From Ctenosaura bakeri (Eukaryota; Chordata; Lepidosauria; Squamata; Iguanidae), in assembly GCA_948474755.1 (NCBI GenBank), contig CAOLHI010001668.1:1-64000 (forward strand): a DNA stretch of 64,000 bases, in the 5' to 3' direction. The notes beneath the pieces were generated by a model. It did no database searches. It was not told the origin of the DNA and saw only the letters and a list, made by a program, of their open reading frames with translations. Of this stretch, positions 1-13,000 are shown in pieces. How positions within the stretch are numbered: the stretch's first letter is position 1; each line of letters begins with the position of its first letter. A program made the position numbers and the translations under genes.

Positions 1-1051
1 ACAGGGGCCCACCTGCATGAGTGGAGGTGCTCATCTTTGCATCAGAGCCAAAAGGTATTTGAATGTTTCCCAGAACAACACTATACACAAAAGCCAAAAT
101 TTAGAACAGGTGGTAGGGCTGCTTCAGTGGTCTGGTCTTGAAATGCACTGAAAACAACTAATATACTAAGCTTACTAAAGGCAGCTCTTGATGCTGGTCA
201 GCATAGATACTTTGTGAAAATTAATTCCATTTCACCTTAGAATTTTATGAACCCATCTTCCTCAAACTGACGGTTAGAATGAACTAGTCTCAAAATATAC
301 TATGCACCCTTCCCTTTTCACTACTTAACATATTTTCCAGTCTCATAAAGAAGGGTAAAGCATAGTAATGAAAGCTCTCCCAGATTTTAGTCTCTGCATA
401 TGGAGAAACTCACTGTGAAAAATATCTGGGAAAAGCAAATATTTCAATTGTGGTATGTTTTCTCTTTTTCTCTCTGAAAACAGCTATCTGTACTAATTTG
501 AACTGGAAAATACTACAGTGATTTTTTCACCAAGTAGAAAGAATCAAACTATAACATAACGAGTGGCTCACAGGAAACAAAAAGCTCCTTGTTCATCACA
601 GATGCCTTCAGTCTTTGCATAAACACGCACAACAAAATAAAGAGCAAGAAAAACAGCATGCTCCAGATGACAGAAAATCTCTAGATTCTCTTAACTCTTG
701 CAACATCATTTTTATTGGTGGGAAAGATCAGAGGAGGCATGCCAAAATTTTAAGCAATAACTCCATAACCCTTTTAAAGTAGTCTTTCCATCTATCATTC
801 CATCTATCTACCATTCTTCCTTCCTCACTTTTTTTCAGAGGGTAACATCATTCCAAGCTTCACTTTATGTAAAGCTTTGATTTGTATTAGCAAGCATATC
901 CTGATACTTGCAGCTGAATCTGAAAAGCACAGAACTCTGGGGGGAGAAGGGGGGTATCACAGAAGAACACATGCAGAAAATAAAACAAATTGTGGGACTC
1001 TAGCATTTATTTCATCTCCAGGATCAGTGAGTCTTGTTATATTGTACTCAC
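1..1051. other. ZFYVE26 intron, no feature recognised
   Basis: This stretch lies between the penultimate exon and a last exon that must be before position 1. I searched the minus strand for the conserved C-terminal residues and did not find them. The sequence is AT-rich single-copy-looking DNA with no repeat that I could name. Confidence 0.5.
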
Positions 1052-1096
1052 CTTATTTTCATCATTCTCCATATCCTGGATCAGATTGTCCAGTTC
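1052..1096 (-). CDS. ZFYVE26: ZFYVE26 exon A37 (penultimate exon of the gene)
   Basis: A 45-nt exon (residues 2370-2384): ELDNLIQDMENDENK, aligned to human ELEGLIQAIHNDDNK. Acceptor tttggaatatag before GAACTG, donor AATAAG then gtgagt. Phase 0 in and out. The final exon, expected to begin like human VRAYLICC, is not in positions 1-1051. Confidence 0.92.
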
Positions 1097-4000
1097 CTAT
1101 ATTCCAAAAAGAAAAAGCACACTTGAAAGAGCAATGTGACAGAATTTGTGAAGCACTTTACTGTTAAACATTACTTGTTTCAGTTCCAGTTTGGACATGA
1201 TAGAAGAGGTCAATAATCCAAGTCACTTTTGCATGGATGAAGTTCAGATACTGCAACATGAATGTACAGACAAGGTAGTTGGGGAAGGCAATATGGTTGT
1301 TCAAAACTTTGTATGCTGATACCAGCTTACCAGTGTGGCTGGCAACTAGTGAAAGACAGAAACATGATAAATTCCTGGATGACACGGGAAGGAGTCTTAG
1401 ACATCTTGAAAGAAGAGACCACATAAGACACTCCATAAGTCTTAGGATTAAATTAGTCATCTAATTATCAGAAATTACTCCATGAGTAATTGTTCGCCAT
1501 CAGTTACCCAAACAAGACTGTATGAGAGAGCGAGCATGTAGTGGTTTGAGTGCTGGATCAGGACTCTGGGAAACCAGGGTTCACACCCCTGCTCAGACAT
1601 GGAAACGCAGTGGGTGATCTTGGGTAAGCCACACTCTCTCAGCCTTAGAGGAAAGTAAAGGCAGCCTCCCTCTGAACAAATCTTGCCAAGGAAAGCCTGT
1701 GATAGGTTCATCTGAGGGTGCTATAAGTTAGACATGAAGGGACACAACAACAACATATAGACCTGGATTCTTTCTATGTCTTTTTTTCATCATGTTATAA
1801 ATAAATGCAGTTGTTTTCCATGACTGCTTATTATCTATGTTATGAATTAATAGAATTTTATTCAGGGCTACAATTCTGTGGTTATTGACATTGTTCATGT
1901 GTGATCTTCATGGGCTGCTGGAATTTAAAGTTTTACACTTGTTTGAAGTATTATATACTGTTACTGTCATTTGAGGTTGTTCGATTATTTATTGTGGTCT
2001 TGTTTGGTACTAATTATCAGAAAATAAGAAGAGCCTATTGGATCAAATCAAATAGTGCAGCACACATACACGCTCACAATCACTCTTGTCTGACTCTTCA
2101 GAGACGTAAATAGTTTACATCTCTTCTACATCGTCACAGAAGACTTCCTCACATTCTGAAAATGCAACTCACAACTGGGCCACTGTGGGTACCCCACTGT
2201 AAACCAGTTATCCTTTGGTCACAAAGTCAACACTAGCAAAATAAAAATAATTCAGCCTGAAAGATTTTGATCTATTTCTTATTAGTGTGATTTGCAAAGA
2301 GAAAATAAATGACACTATGCCCTTTCCTCCCTGGGTAGACTATAATTACCTCAGCAGGGACAGAATTAAAATCATCTAGACAGTTTAGGATGACATTGTC
2401 CCCATCATTTTTATTTGCAGCACCAGATTCCTTGATGCATTTGAGGAGCTGTCTGATCTCACTGTAATTCTGCTGTTTCACCAGCTGTTTGGCCACTTTA
2501 TTGTACACAGCAGCAGCCTCCAGCTGGAAGTCCTAGGGCAGAAGAACCAGTATTATTTCAAAATCATGTAATTCCCCTTACAACATGAACTGAGCTTTAC
2601 TGACAGAGGAAAGATATGGATTTGTGGAAGATAAGCTGCCAAAGAGCAGGGGTGCACAACCTTTTTGACCACAAGGAGGTCAGGCTCTGAGTCAGGGATT
2701 GTTGCACATACACACTCCCTCATTGTTGCTGTGTACTTCTGTCTCCCAGCAATCTCTACTAAGGTCATGTTCAGCCATTCCTATTACCAGTAGGAGTAAT
2801 CCCAACAAAACAAGAAGCCAAAGGACAGCATTCCTCCCCCTGCCATAGCCAGCTGACAAGTTTTAAGGACCACACAGAAATCTGCCAAGATCTGCACATG
2901 GTTACAGGTTGTACACACTTAACACAGAGCATACTCCTGGTTCTCATATTCCACACAGAAGCAGAGCCACCCAGCAAGGGATCCTGTGAGACCAAACCCT
3001 GATGTCTTTTACAAAATGTTTGGCTGTGCAATAGTACAGAATCCTTTTTGTAATGGCCCCTAATCTATTAACTTCCTTACTTTGTTCTAGTCTTCTTAAT
3101 TTGACTTAGTACTTTAACTAGTTGTCTTTAAGACTGCAACATTTTAAATCACTTAAACAACTATAATTCATGCAGTTAAATCTGTTAACAAAAGTTCCAT
3201 GAATATCCAACCAGAATCAGCATGTAGCACGTAATCATGGATATTTCATCCACAGCGTAAACTATTGAACTACTTTGCACAGCCTAGAGCATCACAGTTA
3301 CAATAGTGTTAATTCTCAGTAAACATGCTTATGGTCAGATCTTTCACATATGCCAAATACCTACTTCAGTTTTAACAATTAACTTGAATGTAGCAAACAA
3401 GCTTACACTGCAAGCTCCCTGGTCCATGTAGTTTAGCATTGCTTGCGCTGACTGAGGGCACCTCTCTATAAATTCAGACAGAGGTCTTTCCTATCCTCCC
3501 TGAGAAATGCCTAGAGCCAAATTATTTGCATGCAAAACGTGCTTTCTCATTATTTGCATGTAAAACGTGCTTTCTATCACTGAGCTATGACTCTTTTAGC
3601 TCATTTTTAAAAGACTACAAAAACGCATAAAGGATATAAGCATTAATAGTACTATTAGCCATGGTGGTGATCCATCACACAGTTATCTCAGCAAACCTTG
3701 GCTAGAGAAGCACCAAGCCTAAGCTTACATTAATGTGTGTTCTCTATATTTCTATGTCGGGGAGAGAGTATTTGGCAGGACAGACTTGCTTAAACTGAAC
3801 AAGTTATAATCCCAAGAAAGTCTACTTTGGAGGGAGTGTTTTTAAACTCAGTGGACTCAGTGGGACTCACTTCAGACTAAAGAGTAAATCCTTCAGCTTG
3901 AACATGAAAAAGGAACTCTAGCCATTAATTAATTAATAATTTAATTTATTTATTTGTATCCTGCCTCTCCATATGGATTGAGGCGGCGAACAACTTACAA

Positions 4001-7000
4001 ATAGCATGTATTTCGAAACATTTCTATACATGCCCCCAACAAGCTGGGTACTCATTTTACGGACCTGTGAAAGGATGGAAGGCTGAGTCAACCTTGGAGC
4101 CCGGCAGGATCGAACTCACAACCTTGTGGTTTGTGGTTTGCAGTACTGGCATTTAACCACTGCGCCACCAGGGTTAAAAACAAAAATCTAAAGGTGCAGG
4201 AACCTTTGTGCAGCAGTCATGAAGTACTGCCTCCAGTAGGCCATATACACCAGAGCAAGCCAAACCAAACAGTAAAACAAAGTCTTCAGCTAAAAATTTA
4301 TAGACTGATATTTTAGATTGAATTTGCCCCTGCTTTTTTTTTTCCTGGTGTCTCCTCTCACTTTGTTACCAATATTGACAAATACATGTTTACAAATCAT
4401 TAATCTTCTCTCTGTGGCAAATTCAGATCTTAAAAGAAAAGAAAAGAAAAAAGCCCATTCAGGAATGCAGAACCTTCAAATGTCATGGTAGATTTTCAGT
4501 GAAAGACAAATGCTTTTGCCTTAAAAATACTAATGTTAATCTTCTCTCAATAATAAAAGGCAGGGTGAAAACAAATACATATCATGATCAAGTACAGAAG
4601 CTTAATTCAAGTTTTCATAGATACCCAAAATATCCATGATAATAGGCTAAAAGAGTGCAATGGTTTTCAAGTGCTTTGCTGATGTTTACAAGGGACCAGT
4701 GTCACCCATTGCAGCTTCTTAACTGCACCATACCTGTAGAACTCTGAATGCAATCCCAAAGCCTTCTTCGATGTTTTTGCCTTCCAAAATGACCTGAGGA
4801 AAAATTGCAGCAGCACAAAAATGAACAGTGGTAGTGAAGTAGTGTGCAGTCAGCCCCAATTACTGTTGTCAACTGAACAATGCAAGCAAGTTTCCTGCTA
4901 AGTCTAAGGGCAGTTTCAGGTTTTGGAACAGTGATCATCAGCTGGAGACAGGACTGGCTATTTAATCAATCCCTGCCATTCACCTTCGCAACAATCCTTT
5001 ACCGCTCTGTGTACCACAATCTTTAAAATATACTGAACTTTCTCATCTTAAGTCTTCATGCTAAAACAGTAGCTGCATGTGAACAGTTTATGCAACAGAG
5101 TTTGGTTAATTTACTGTCTTCTTTTCCTGTATCTTTCAACAGATGATATACAGCTTTCTTGCAACTGCAATGGCATGTTTTTGTTGTTTGTTTTTACAGT
5201 TCATTTTTCTACTGTTTGTAATTTGCAACTTTAATAAAAACTATTTCTTAAAAAAAGAAAAGAATTATGCATCAGAGTCTCCCTCTTTTTTATACTCCCC
5301 TAGTGCACTCACATTGGGGGAAGGGGGTGGGGAAAAGACTATCTAGAAAACATTCATCTGAACACAGTGTTGTTAAAGTGACCTCCAAGCGTGGGCATCC
5401 ACAAATGACCCTCCATAATCCTTAGAAAGAGATATCTGCACAGAGCTCAGATTACTTCTAAGCACAAAAGGCTTGTAAGGGGGTGGGAATGGGAAAGAGG
5501 AAGATATCTAATCCTTATTTCTTAGGCACTTTCTTCCTCCTAGAAAATCACTCACTCATGTTCTGAGGGGTTTACTTTCTATCTAGAATGTATGTTTATG
5601 ATTGCAGCCATAGGTTTCTACTGTTACGGTTGGTTCAAGAACTGATTCAGACAGTAGATGTAATACCTTAAAAAAAGCAACTTGCCCTTCCCTATCACAT
5701 AGGTTTCAATTCCATGTTCTTCTCATCTTTCTTCACTTGCATTGCCAATCAGAGTGATGAAAAGGAAATGTGATGAGTCAAAACAATTACAGTTAGTAAA
5801 AAACAAAAATAAAAACATGTTTTCATTGTAGTCTACACCAAATCCTATTCATTTTATATTTAAAACTATGCCATGACTTTAAGTTGAGTCCAGTACCTTG
5901 CAAGCAACTTCCATCTTCATTTGATTGTTCCCAAAGAGTGTGGGTACAGTATAGACAGTTGTAGATGATGTCCCCTGTTTCTCACACCGATGAAGGAATT
6001 TTGTTACTTCCATTTGAAGCTCAACTGTATTGATGTGCCTAATCAGGGGGAAAAATAAGTTTCATTGATCATAGAAAAAACAGATTGTACGGACATCTCT
6101 AAAGCAGTGCTTTAGCGGTGCATTCTTGTATGACAGCAAGTTGGACTAATGGCCCTTAATTATTATGTTATATTATATATTAAAATTTATATAATTATAT
6201 TATTCTATTATGACTACAATGCTCTCACTGTGCAGAATTATTTGACTATGACAATGATTTCATATGGGAGGCAATAAAAGCCAAGGAATACTGATTGTTT
6301 AGCTTATTTTCCAGAGGTAATAAACATGGCCTTTTTCGGACATGCTAGCAGAGACATTCTGGCAGTTGGAATCCAGAAAGTTAATGCTACTAAAGCATGT
6401 ATTTGTTCTTACACAAGTATTTGTCTATTTCTATTCTCCTTTTACCAGAATAAAGATCTTTTACCAAATTGTGGGCGGAAAGAAACAATAACAGTTTTAA
6501 AAAGTGCTCAAACCAACTTCAAATATGGAAACCATCTATGCATTCAACAAGGTACAGAGTTTGGAAGCTTATTTTAATATATTAATATTATTCATATTAA
6601 TATATTGCAATATTAACAATTAATACATTAGAACATGTTCTATTATTAGTGTATTCTAATACATACAGAGAAATATAGGTAAAGATCCTGCATCAGAGAC
6701 CAAGACCATTTCCGCACTACTCTGTTACAGTGCTATTATTTCACTATCAACATCCTGGGAAATTCTGGAGTTTGTAGTTTACTGAGGCCCAAGTGCTAAA
6801 CTGCAAACCCCAGGATTCCATAGGATGTTGAAAGTGGAATAATAGCACTATAAAAGCATAATGCAGAAATGCCCAAGATCTGTAACTTTCTTCCATCAAA
6901 TCTACATCCCTGACAGGACACAACCCATTCTAGCAATGACACCTATTGAGGTCCTTTGTATAGTACCCTACTGTTCCTGTTGCACAGTGAGTCCCACAAT

Positions 7001-10000
7001 GTTCTGGTGCTCATTGCACCACAAGTCCCATAGCTCTCTGATGGAATCCACGGCACAAAAGCCGCACTGTTGGCTGCATTTGCACAGAAGGCCTGGAAAT
7101 GTAGCTTTGTCTCTGCTCCCTTCCTGAGCATTACACATCACAATTCATTTTTTACGTGATCATGTATCAGTTTACAATGACACAAATGTGTAGCAGGATG
7201 CCAACCATAGTGTTAATGTGAAAACTGGATATTTAAAAAAAATGTTTCCCAAGCACTAGAGTTAACCTTATCTCAACTATTAACTTCAACTTCAGTGAAT
7301 TTTAGAGTAAAAGTCCTAATGTAACTACCTCAGTTCTGAAGTATATTTTATCACATTATCTGGAGACAATTAAGCCAGTGTGGTGAATGATAGTAAAATC
7401 ATTGTCAAACATCATTTTGCTTTTACCTTGACACATCAGGAGCAGGCATTTTCTTACGGAAACTGCATGCAGATTTTTTTCTTCCCGAACTCCGTGAAAC
7501 TTCCTGTAGGTAAACTTTGAGGTGGTCCTTCACCTTCAAGAGCCACTTCTGCCTTTCTCCCAACTCAGTGTAAGATTTTGCCTTGTGCGTGAAAAATCTA
7601 ATACACGTCATAGCAGCACGAACTTGATCCTGGGGGTGGAGAGGAGAAATTTTTAAACACAACTAAGGTTTAAAATGAAAGCATCTGGTGAACCTGATTA
7701 TCACATTTGCCAGAAAAATGTCTCTGTACAGACAGGCTACAGCTACATTACATACTAAGCTAGGAAAGCAAAGCATGGGAACTCTCCAACATGCCACTCT
7801 CCAGTCCATCTCCCCACCTTCGCTTTTTCCTCACCCATTCCAAGTCACATTTTGAGTTCACTATCTTGGGGCTCACTTCTCCATCTCCACATCCTCACCT
7901 TATCCTACTCATCTCTGAATCCCTTTCCACCTTTGCCCCACTGTGGTGCACTTCTCTGGCTTTCCAATCTCAGTGTGTCCTCCCTAACTCCCACAGTTTC
8001 CTAGTTCACCCCCAGGTTGCTCACCTCTCCCTTTTTGTACCCTGAGACCTTCATCTCCCACCCAAATCCGCCACCCCTCTACCTTCTGACTGAGCCCTCT
8101 TACTCCAGTCAAAATTTGAAAGGATCTGTCTTTTTCTTTGATTTTGAAATCTGTAGATGTAGCAATTAATCTTTTGAGTTTTTCTAATTTTTTTTTTAAA
8201 TTTAAGAACATAAAACTGTTGCTTTCAGGACAAAAAAAAAGAAAGCATGAGAACTCTGGCTTGTCGCACACAAGCTATGTGCTGACACATGCTACCCACT
8301 TGTAAGTTGCTGCTTACAATTTTGCTGGCAAGAGCAACTACACTCACAGTTTGTTGAGCACATCATTCAAATATTTCTTTTTCACTTTTCCCTTTTCCAA
8401 CAATCAAGAGAAATATCCAAAAAACAAACTGTAGTTTCTCTCTCTCTCTCTCTTTTTTTATTGTGTTTGAATGACACAAGAAACGAGCACAGAGCCATTT
8501 TCACGTCAAGCAGACAATGTGCATCAGTTAACCAATACATGAGAGTTCTCACAGATCCCTCTTGTTGTCACTGTTGCTACTAGTACATGCCTTCAAGTTG
8601 ACTCTGACTTATGGTAATGCTGTTATAGGATTTTCTTGGACAGATTTATTCACAGAAGGCTTGCCACTGCATTCCTCTTAGCCTGAGAGAGTATAACTTG
8701 CCCAAGGTCATCTAATGGGCTTCCCTGTCTGAGCAGGGATTTGAACCTTTGTCTCTCAGAGTCCTAAACCGACACTCAAACCACTAAATCATGGTGGCTC
8801 CATCGATCCCTGGCTTATTTTATTCCATAGCTCATGAGTGTTGGGAACCTCTTAGCAGTTCTTCAGAAAGTACTTCACTGTACTAGGAAAACTGGGTGTA
8901 CACAAAAAGGCAAGGAATTTGCATGTTTAGATTTTCTTAGACTGCAATCTCAAAGATACATACACAAACATGCATTTCCCCATGTATAAACATTTTTTTC
9001 CAATCTAATAGCAACAGATTCTTCTTAGTTTTGATTCTGGAGAAGAACCTGTGAAACCATCAAGCTAAATGGTCATTGTTAATTTCCTATGAAACAGCAG
9101 AGCATTGTGCCTACAGGATGGAACAAAAGTGGCACATTGCTTCCCCAGTCATACTAGTTTTTCAAAAGATCACTCCCCACACCCCAGTTTCTATCAGTCT
9201 CTTTTCTTCAGAAGACAAATTGCTCCTTCAAAACATTATGAGTGGATGAAACATGCAGGCTGACAGGTTCTCATATTACTGTACTACTTCAAATGTGGCT
9301 CTAGGTCAGAAATTCTCCTGCATCTAGAAAGGTGGTAGAAAGTTAACATGCACTGTCAGCAGAACATCTGCACTAGGCACAGCAGAGAACTACAAGGACT
9401 CGATCGCCTGACAATGGGTCTCCCACTCAGCTGGTAAAATGGTTTGCATGTCACACCCAAGAGCCCTTCAAACTCACAGGAGCCTTTACTTCCAGGAAAC
9501 GTAAAATACTTGTCAGATTAGCCTCAGGGAAATTCCTGCTACAGAGTCAAACATTATGTAATTGGCCCAGAAAGGTTTCTTCCCAAACTTCTGACATCTC
9601 AGAAAATCATTTTATGTTGTAATTTATTTTCTCTCCTTTTGTATTTTTAAATATGTTTTCAAGACCATTTGGGAGCCTTTTTTTTTTTTTTTGCACAGAA
9701 AACAAAACAAAAACCAAAACTTACTCTCAAAAACATACAAACTCTGCTGCTGAGTAGACCAGCATCAAGCCCAGAAACCCTGCAAGTGATTGTGAAAAGT
9801 CTTTACAAAGATTCAAAGCACTTATAGTTACAGAACAGCAGTATATCAAACTTCTCTTACCTTCATAAATTGCTGCAGTTCATACAAAATATGGTAGTAA
9901 TTCTTTTTCTGCAAGTGTTTGCAAGCTGCTATGAGATAGACACCCCAGCTCTCCAAGCCTGGATCAATGGTTTCCAGCAAGTTTTCCAACATGTGAAGTT

Positions 10001-13000
10001 TTCCACTTTTATAACTTGGGACAAAGATCCCTTCTATAAACACTTCTGGTGGGCTCTCCTAAAGCAGGGGAAAAATTAAGCATTACTTTTGGCAGAAAAG
10101 CATACACTTTGAGACAAGCTTATGTTGCATTAGATAACATCAGAAAACTTAGGTTTCTTAAACAGAGTTCTGTTTGCCTAGTTCATCAATCAGGCAGAAT
10201 AAAAATTATCGCACATGAAAACAATAACCAGCCAAAATTAGGACATTGCCAAATCAAGAGAATATTAGATTCTAGCCATTCTAACAGAAGGTTTCCTTTC
10301 AAATCCTTTGAATACCTGCCTAACAATACGTTTTCCCACTAGGGCCATAACTATTACTAGGAGGTGAAGTGCCTCCTTGCACTCTTCACTCCAGTTCTGT
10401 GCTACATATTTCATTCTTTTTGGAGGAGTCTGAACCAGGTCTCAGTCATTTTATGAAAGGAGCCATTAAAAGAGCATCTTTGAGGCAACTGAGAGCACCA
10501 AACATATTGTTCTCAGATAGTAACAAGAAGATACCAGGCAAGGTTTCCACAGTACAGGATGACTTCAATAAATGACAGAAACCAAGACCCTCACAATATT
10601 ACAGAAACTGGTTGCCACAACATGTTAACACATTCCCATGATATACTAATGGGAATGTACTCAAGTGAGAAAGCAAGTTACAGAAGCCCGCCTTTCTAAT
10701 GTAATTGGTTAAACTTCTATTGCTGGGGTAGGAGAAATAATTCAAAGGTATCACCTCTAGTAGGGGAAAAAGGACATCAAAGCAGTTAACATTGAGGTAG
10801 AAATACCATCCAGAATGAGAGGTACAATTTTGGACTTGCAGGATCCTTTGATACCCCATTCTTTGCAGATGCCACAAGAATGAAGACTACTCAAGGGGTA
10901 ACTGGAAGATCCACTGCCGTGGGAGCAGTGAATCCACTACTGATTTTACAGTCAGCCCTTCACGTTTGCGGGTTTCACTTTTGTGGATTTGATTATTCAT
11001 GGATTATTTGCTGTCACCTCTGCTGCCTCCCTATGCAAGCCTTGTGAGACTGAGAAACTGCAAATGAGCCTTCTAAGCCCCTATTAAAAATGGTGTGGGA
11101 CAGCAGTGGAGGTGGCAGTAAGCCCCACCAGCCACCCACTTCTGCTTTGTGAAGGAACCCTGATGCTTCAAGGGAATCCACGGTGGGTTGAATATGGTGA
11201 TCAAACTTTTTTGTGTGTTAAATATGGTTTGGGAGGGCCTAGAGTTATTCACAGTTTTTCCACTTTCACAGGGATCCTGTGCCCCTAACCCTAGTGAATG
11301 TGGAAGGATGACTGTACAACTGCTCTTCCCGCAGCTCCTCTTCAGTTGCATGAGAGCTCTGGCATGGCTGGAGCTGAGGTTCTGCAGAGAAAGAGCAACC
11401 TGAACGATTTAGAGCAGATGCAAGAGTTGCAGACTGGTTGAGCCCACAGCAGCAGATCCAATTGTTGCCTCTAACATACTCCCATGGGGACACAGACGAG
11501 CAAAGATGACTTTAGAAAAACTCACCAGCTGTAGTATAATTCAGCATTGTAACTCTCTCAATAAAATGGATTTAGTCCATCTAGGACTATGAATGGTGGG
11601 TGATCATCACCTGACTTTAACCTCACCCATTCTTCACTTTTTCCTGCAGCTGGGTTAAAGAAGTGTAGCAAGCAATGAAATTAACACTGAGGAAGGAAAC
11701 TGTTCTGGCCAACCAAATTCTTGATTCCCAGAATTTATGCACGTGAGCTTTCAAAGTTGTCCTAAGAAATTTAGATTTATACACTCATTAATACAAACAC
11801 AAAGATTTCTTTTTGAGGAACAAAAGTTAGGATCCAAGTACTTTGAGCACCTACCTTCAGTAGGATTTTTACCTCTCCTCTTTCTTTGTGTTATAAACAA
11901 ACAGCACACATCATATAACCAATGCACAATACAGATCACAGCATGTCACTACATTTGGAATAATGCTGTTTTAAAAGCAGTTTGTTAGGTAGCAATTGAG
12001 GCAGGGGGCAGAACTGTGGCTAATGCTAAAAAAATCAGCCTGAAAGCTTTACAAGAAGACATAAAACAAGGTATATCAAATTTAGGGTACTTCTTGCACT
12101 CCAGATGTTGCTGAACTCCAACTCCCAGCAGCCTCAGAAAGTCGATCCAACAGCAGGGAGTTATAGTCTAGCAACTCTTGGTTTCCTATTACTGAGATAC
12201 ATGGTTTTGTGGATCTCAGATAAAGGTTTTTGAACCACAGAAATGAGCTGACGAAGCAAGGCCACTGAATATGCAGGCCTCTAGCTGCTGGACCACAAGT
12301 CCCACCACCCTGAGCCAGCACAGTCAACAGTGAACAAACACAACTGTAGTCAATAACATTTGGAGAGATCCTTCCAAAACTTTACCTGCATAAGAATGTC
12401 AGTGGATTTGTCCCGCCTGCAGGGCAGGAAAGATATAGAGTGGAAAAAGAGAAGCAAGTTCATACTCAAGGAGACGCAACGTGTATGGATGCAGGTGTAG
12501 GCTCCATTTTAGGCTAGCTTCTAACTCCAGGGTAAACAAATTGTGGCCTGTGGTTCACATGTGACCCACAAGGCCATTTGGGGGGGGGGTAGGCCAATTT
12601 ATGCCCAGAGAGGCCTTTTTTTGAAACAAAGTGAATCAGAAGTGATTTCCGCTCACTTCCTATTGTTAAAAAAGGGCTTTCCTGGGTTAAAAATGGCCTG
12701 GGAGCACTACAAACATGGCAAAATTGCCCCCATACCTCCTAGAAGGTGGGGGAGGCTTTGGGGGGCATTTTAAATTTTTTTTGCAAGGGTGAGGAGGTGC
12801 GGCCCTTTAAGGGGTGTAAGCCTTCCACAACTTCCCACCCGTTCTAAGTTCTTACAACTGTTTCTCAAACTCATACCTACTTAAACAGCAGGTGTCTTAC
12901 CTTATTTAATAAATGCAGTAGTGCTTCTCGCATGCAGTCATGTCTCATGTAAAAACTAATGATTGCCAGATTGGTACCATAATTGTGTAAATAAAAGAGG

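Noticed and set aside
1164..1460. A 98-codon open frame on the minus strand between exons A37 and A36, with a hydrophobic, protein-like composition
   Set aside because: No family recognised, no matching splice phase in the ZFYVE26 chain, and human ZFYVE26 has no residues to spare at this junction. Most likely chance, though a retrocopy fragment cannot be excluded.
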